Shown here piece after piece: positions 63,082 through 64,000 of a DNA stretch of 64,000 nucleotides. Position numbers and translations under genes: made by a program. The notes below the pieces were generated by a model, which had not been told where the DNA came from, made no database searches, and was given only the letters and a program-made list of their open reading frames with translations. The stretch's first letter is position 1. Every line of letters begins with the position of its first letter. Source of the stretch: Massilimicrobiota sp. An134 (GTDB taxonomy: Bacteria; Bacillota_I; Bacilli_A; Erysipelotrichales; Coprobacillaceae). The stretch covers positions 62,001 to 126,000 of the forward strand of contig NZ_NFLH01000003.1 in NCBI RefSeq assembly GCF_002160815.1, read 5' to 3'.

Positions 63082-64000
63082 CTACTCCTTTTCACTTGCT
63101 AAATTGATACGAGGATCAATAACACCATACAATAAATCGACAATTAATATAGCAATAATTAAGAATGCGCCATAGAACAATGTTGTACCAGCAATTAATG
63201 TATAATCCGCTTCTTTAATAGCCAATACGAAGAATTTCCCCATACCCGGAATACTAAACACATTCTCAACAACGAATCCCCCTGTTAATACAGCAGCCGC
63301 AATTGGACCTAAAACCGTAATAACTGGCATAATCGCATTACGTAAAGCATGTTTCCATAAAATCTGACGTTCTGATAAACCTTTTGCTTTAGCCGTTTTA
63401 ATATAATCAGAACTTAAAACATCCAGCATACTTGTACGCATTAAACGTGAAACTGTTGCTAGTGAACTGAAACTCAATGCCAAAGCAGGTAAAATAATCT
63501 GATTCAAATTACCCCATCCTGTAATCGCAAAAATCTGGGTTCCCAGCAGCTGATTCAACTTTAATGCCAAAAAATATTGGAAAATTGCAGCAACGATAAA
63601 GTTTGGAATTGAAACCCCAATAACAGATAAAGTCATAGCAACAGTATCTGCAGTCTTTCCTCTACGAATAGCTGCAATGGCTCCTAAAGCAATTCCTGCA
63701 ATAACTGCAAAAATTAATGAGAACATCCCTAACTGGAATGAAACAGGGAATGACTCCATAATAATATCAATAACAGGTCTGTTATATTTGATAGAAATTC
63801 CCAAATCTCCTGTTATTGCATTTTGAATATAAATTATAAATTGTTCTACTAATGGTTTATCTAACCCATAAAACTCACGTAAAGCCTGTTTTGTACTTTC
63901 ACTCATTGCTTTACCAGTACTAAATGGGTCACCCGGTAGCATATGCATCATTATAAACGTCAATGCAAGGAGAACTAAGATAGTTATTAAAGCATATATG
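63082..64000 (-). CDS. oppB: oligopeptide ABC transporter permease OppB, cut by window edge
   Basis: Partial, ~306 codons; the frame is open past 64000, and the TTG at 63963 lies inside the first membrane helix (IYALITILVLLALTF), so it is not the start. MMHMLPGDPF, GLDKPLVEQFIIYIQNAITG (family YGLDxPxxxQY), DYIKTAKAKGLSERQILWKH (EAA loop) and VFSIPGMGKF are OppB/DppB features. The substrate-binding protein gene probably lies further upstream, outside the window. Confidence 0.93.
   Translation of the reverse strand, partial: IYALITILVLLALTFIMMHMLPGDPFSTGKAMSESTKQALREFYGLDKPLVEQFIIYIQNAITGDLGISIKYNRPVIDIIMESFPVSFQLGMFSLIFAVIAGIALGAIAAIRRGKTADTVAMTLSVIGVSIPNFIVAAIFQYFLALKLNQLLGTQIFAITGWGNLNQIILPALALSFSSLATVSRLMRTSMLDVLSSDYIKTAKAKGLSERQILWKHALRNAIMPVITVLGPIAAAVLTGGFVVENVFSIPGMGKFFVLAIKEADYTLIAGTTLFYGAFLIIAILIVDLLYGVIDPRINLASEKE

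Noticed and set aside
63963-63965. TTG as start of oppB
   Set aside because: The frame continues upstream with a hydrophobic helix normal for OppB, so the gene runs off the window.
1-64000. CRISPR arrays, tRNAs, insertion sequences or prophage genes
   Set aside because: No regularly spaced repeats, cloverleaf-like sequences, transposase motifs or phage genes were seen; gaps are short and explained by promoters and terminators.

Overview
The window is an AT-rich, tightly packed bacterial chromosome segment with short intergenic gaps, strong GGAGG-type ribosome binding sites and many U-tailed hairpin terminators. A V-type ATPase operon, Bce-type peptide-resistance genes, a preQ1-I riboswitch, glycogen genes and the general protein style point to a low-GC Firmicute, probably an Erysipelotrichia/Coprobacillaceae-like gut anaerobe. 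That placement is inference. I see no rRNA, tRNA, CRISPR array, prophage or insertion sequence.

Layout: 1-3.3 kb holds the 3' end of an asparagine synthetase, a membrane-anchored glycerophosphodiester phosphodiesterase and a small membrane protein. 3.3-13.5 kb is one leftward V-ATPase operon (order H/G, C, I-like, I, K, F, E, A, B, D) with a recognisable promoter and two unequal I-subunit genes. 13.5-14.0 kb is gene-poor and holds a decayed NTF2/SnoaL-like pseudogene. 14.0-17.8 kb holds a formate/nitrite-type channel, an orphan PstS-like phosphate-binding protein with Pho-box-like repeats, and a preQ1 riboswitch controlling an ECF S-component and a radical SAM protein (a queuosine-salvage unit). 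17.9-21.9 kb has a GNAT enzyme, a MerR-ABC transporter operon and a HAD phosphatase. 21.9-25.9 kb is a hom-lysC-asd aspartate-pathway operon preceded by a 29-codon leader ORF and an attenuator-like hairpin.

25.9-32.2 kb is a BceAB-type exporter with its two-component system, next to a WYL regulator and a helical protein of unknown function. 32.2-34.6 kb holds two tandem paralogous membrane proteins of unknown function. 34.6-37.6 kb has a frameshifted small protein, DegV, a YigZ/IMPACT protein, MntP and a dUTPase-2-like protein. 37.7-50.2 kb holds mfd, pth, pullulanase, a Na/Pi cotransporter with Pho-box-like repeats, glycogen phosphorylase and branching enzyme. 50.3-60.1 kb is a set of small housekeeping and stress genes (XRE regulator, NdpA-like, YaaA, GNAT, short pyrophosphatase-like, DJ-1/PfpI, AI-2E transporter, nitroreductase, PepT, M18 aminopeptidase, DUF2812 membrane protein). 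60.1-64 kb is an oppBCDF-type peptide transporter cut by the right edge.

The most interesting points are: the truncated second V-ATPase I subunit, which lacks the c-ring-facing helices; the compact riboswitch-qrtT-queL salvage unit; 11-bp-periodic repeats and a 14-base word shared by pstS and the Na/Pi transporter; the leader ORF and hairpin before hom; 31-bp-spaced tandem repeats before the WYL operon; the tandem paralogous membrane proteins; and a one-base frameshift in a small coiled-coil gene. All functions are assigned by reading motifs only; no database search was run.
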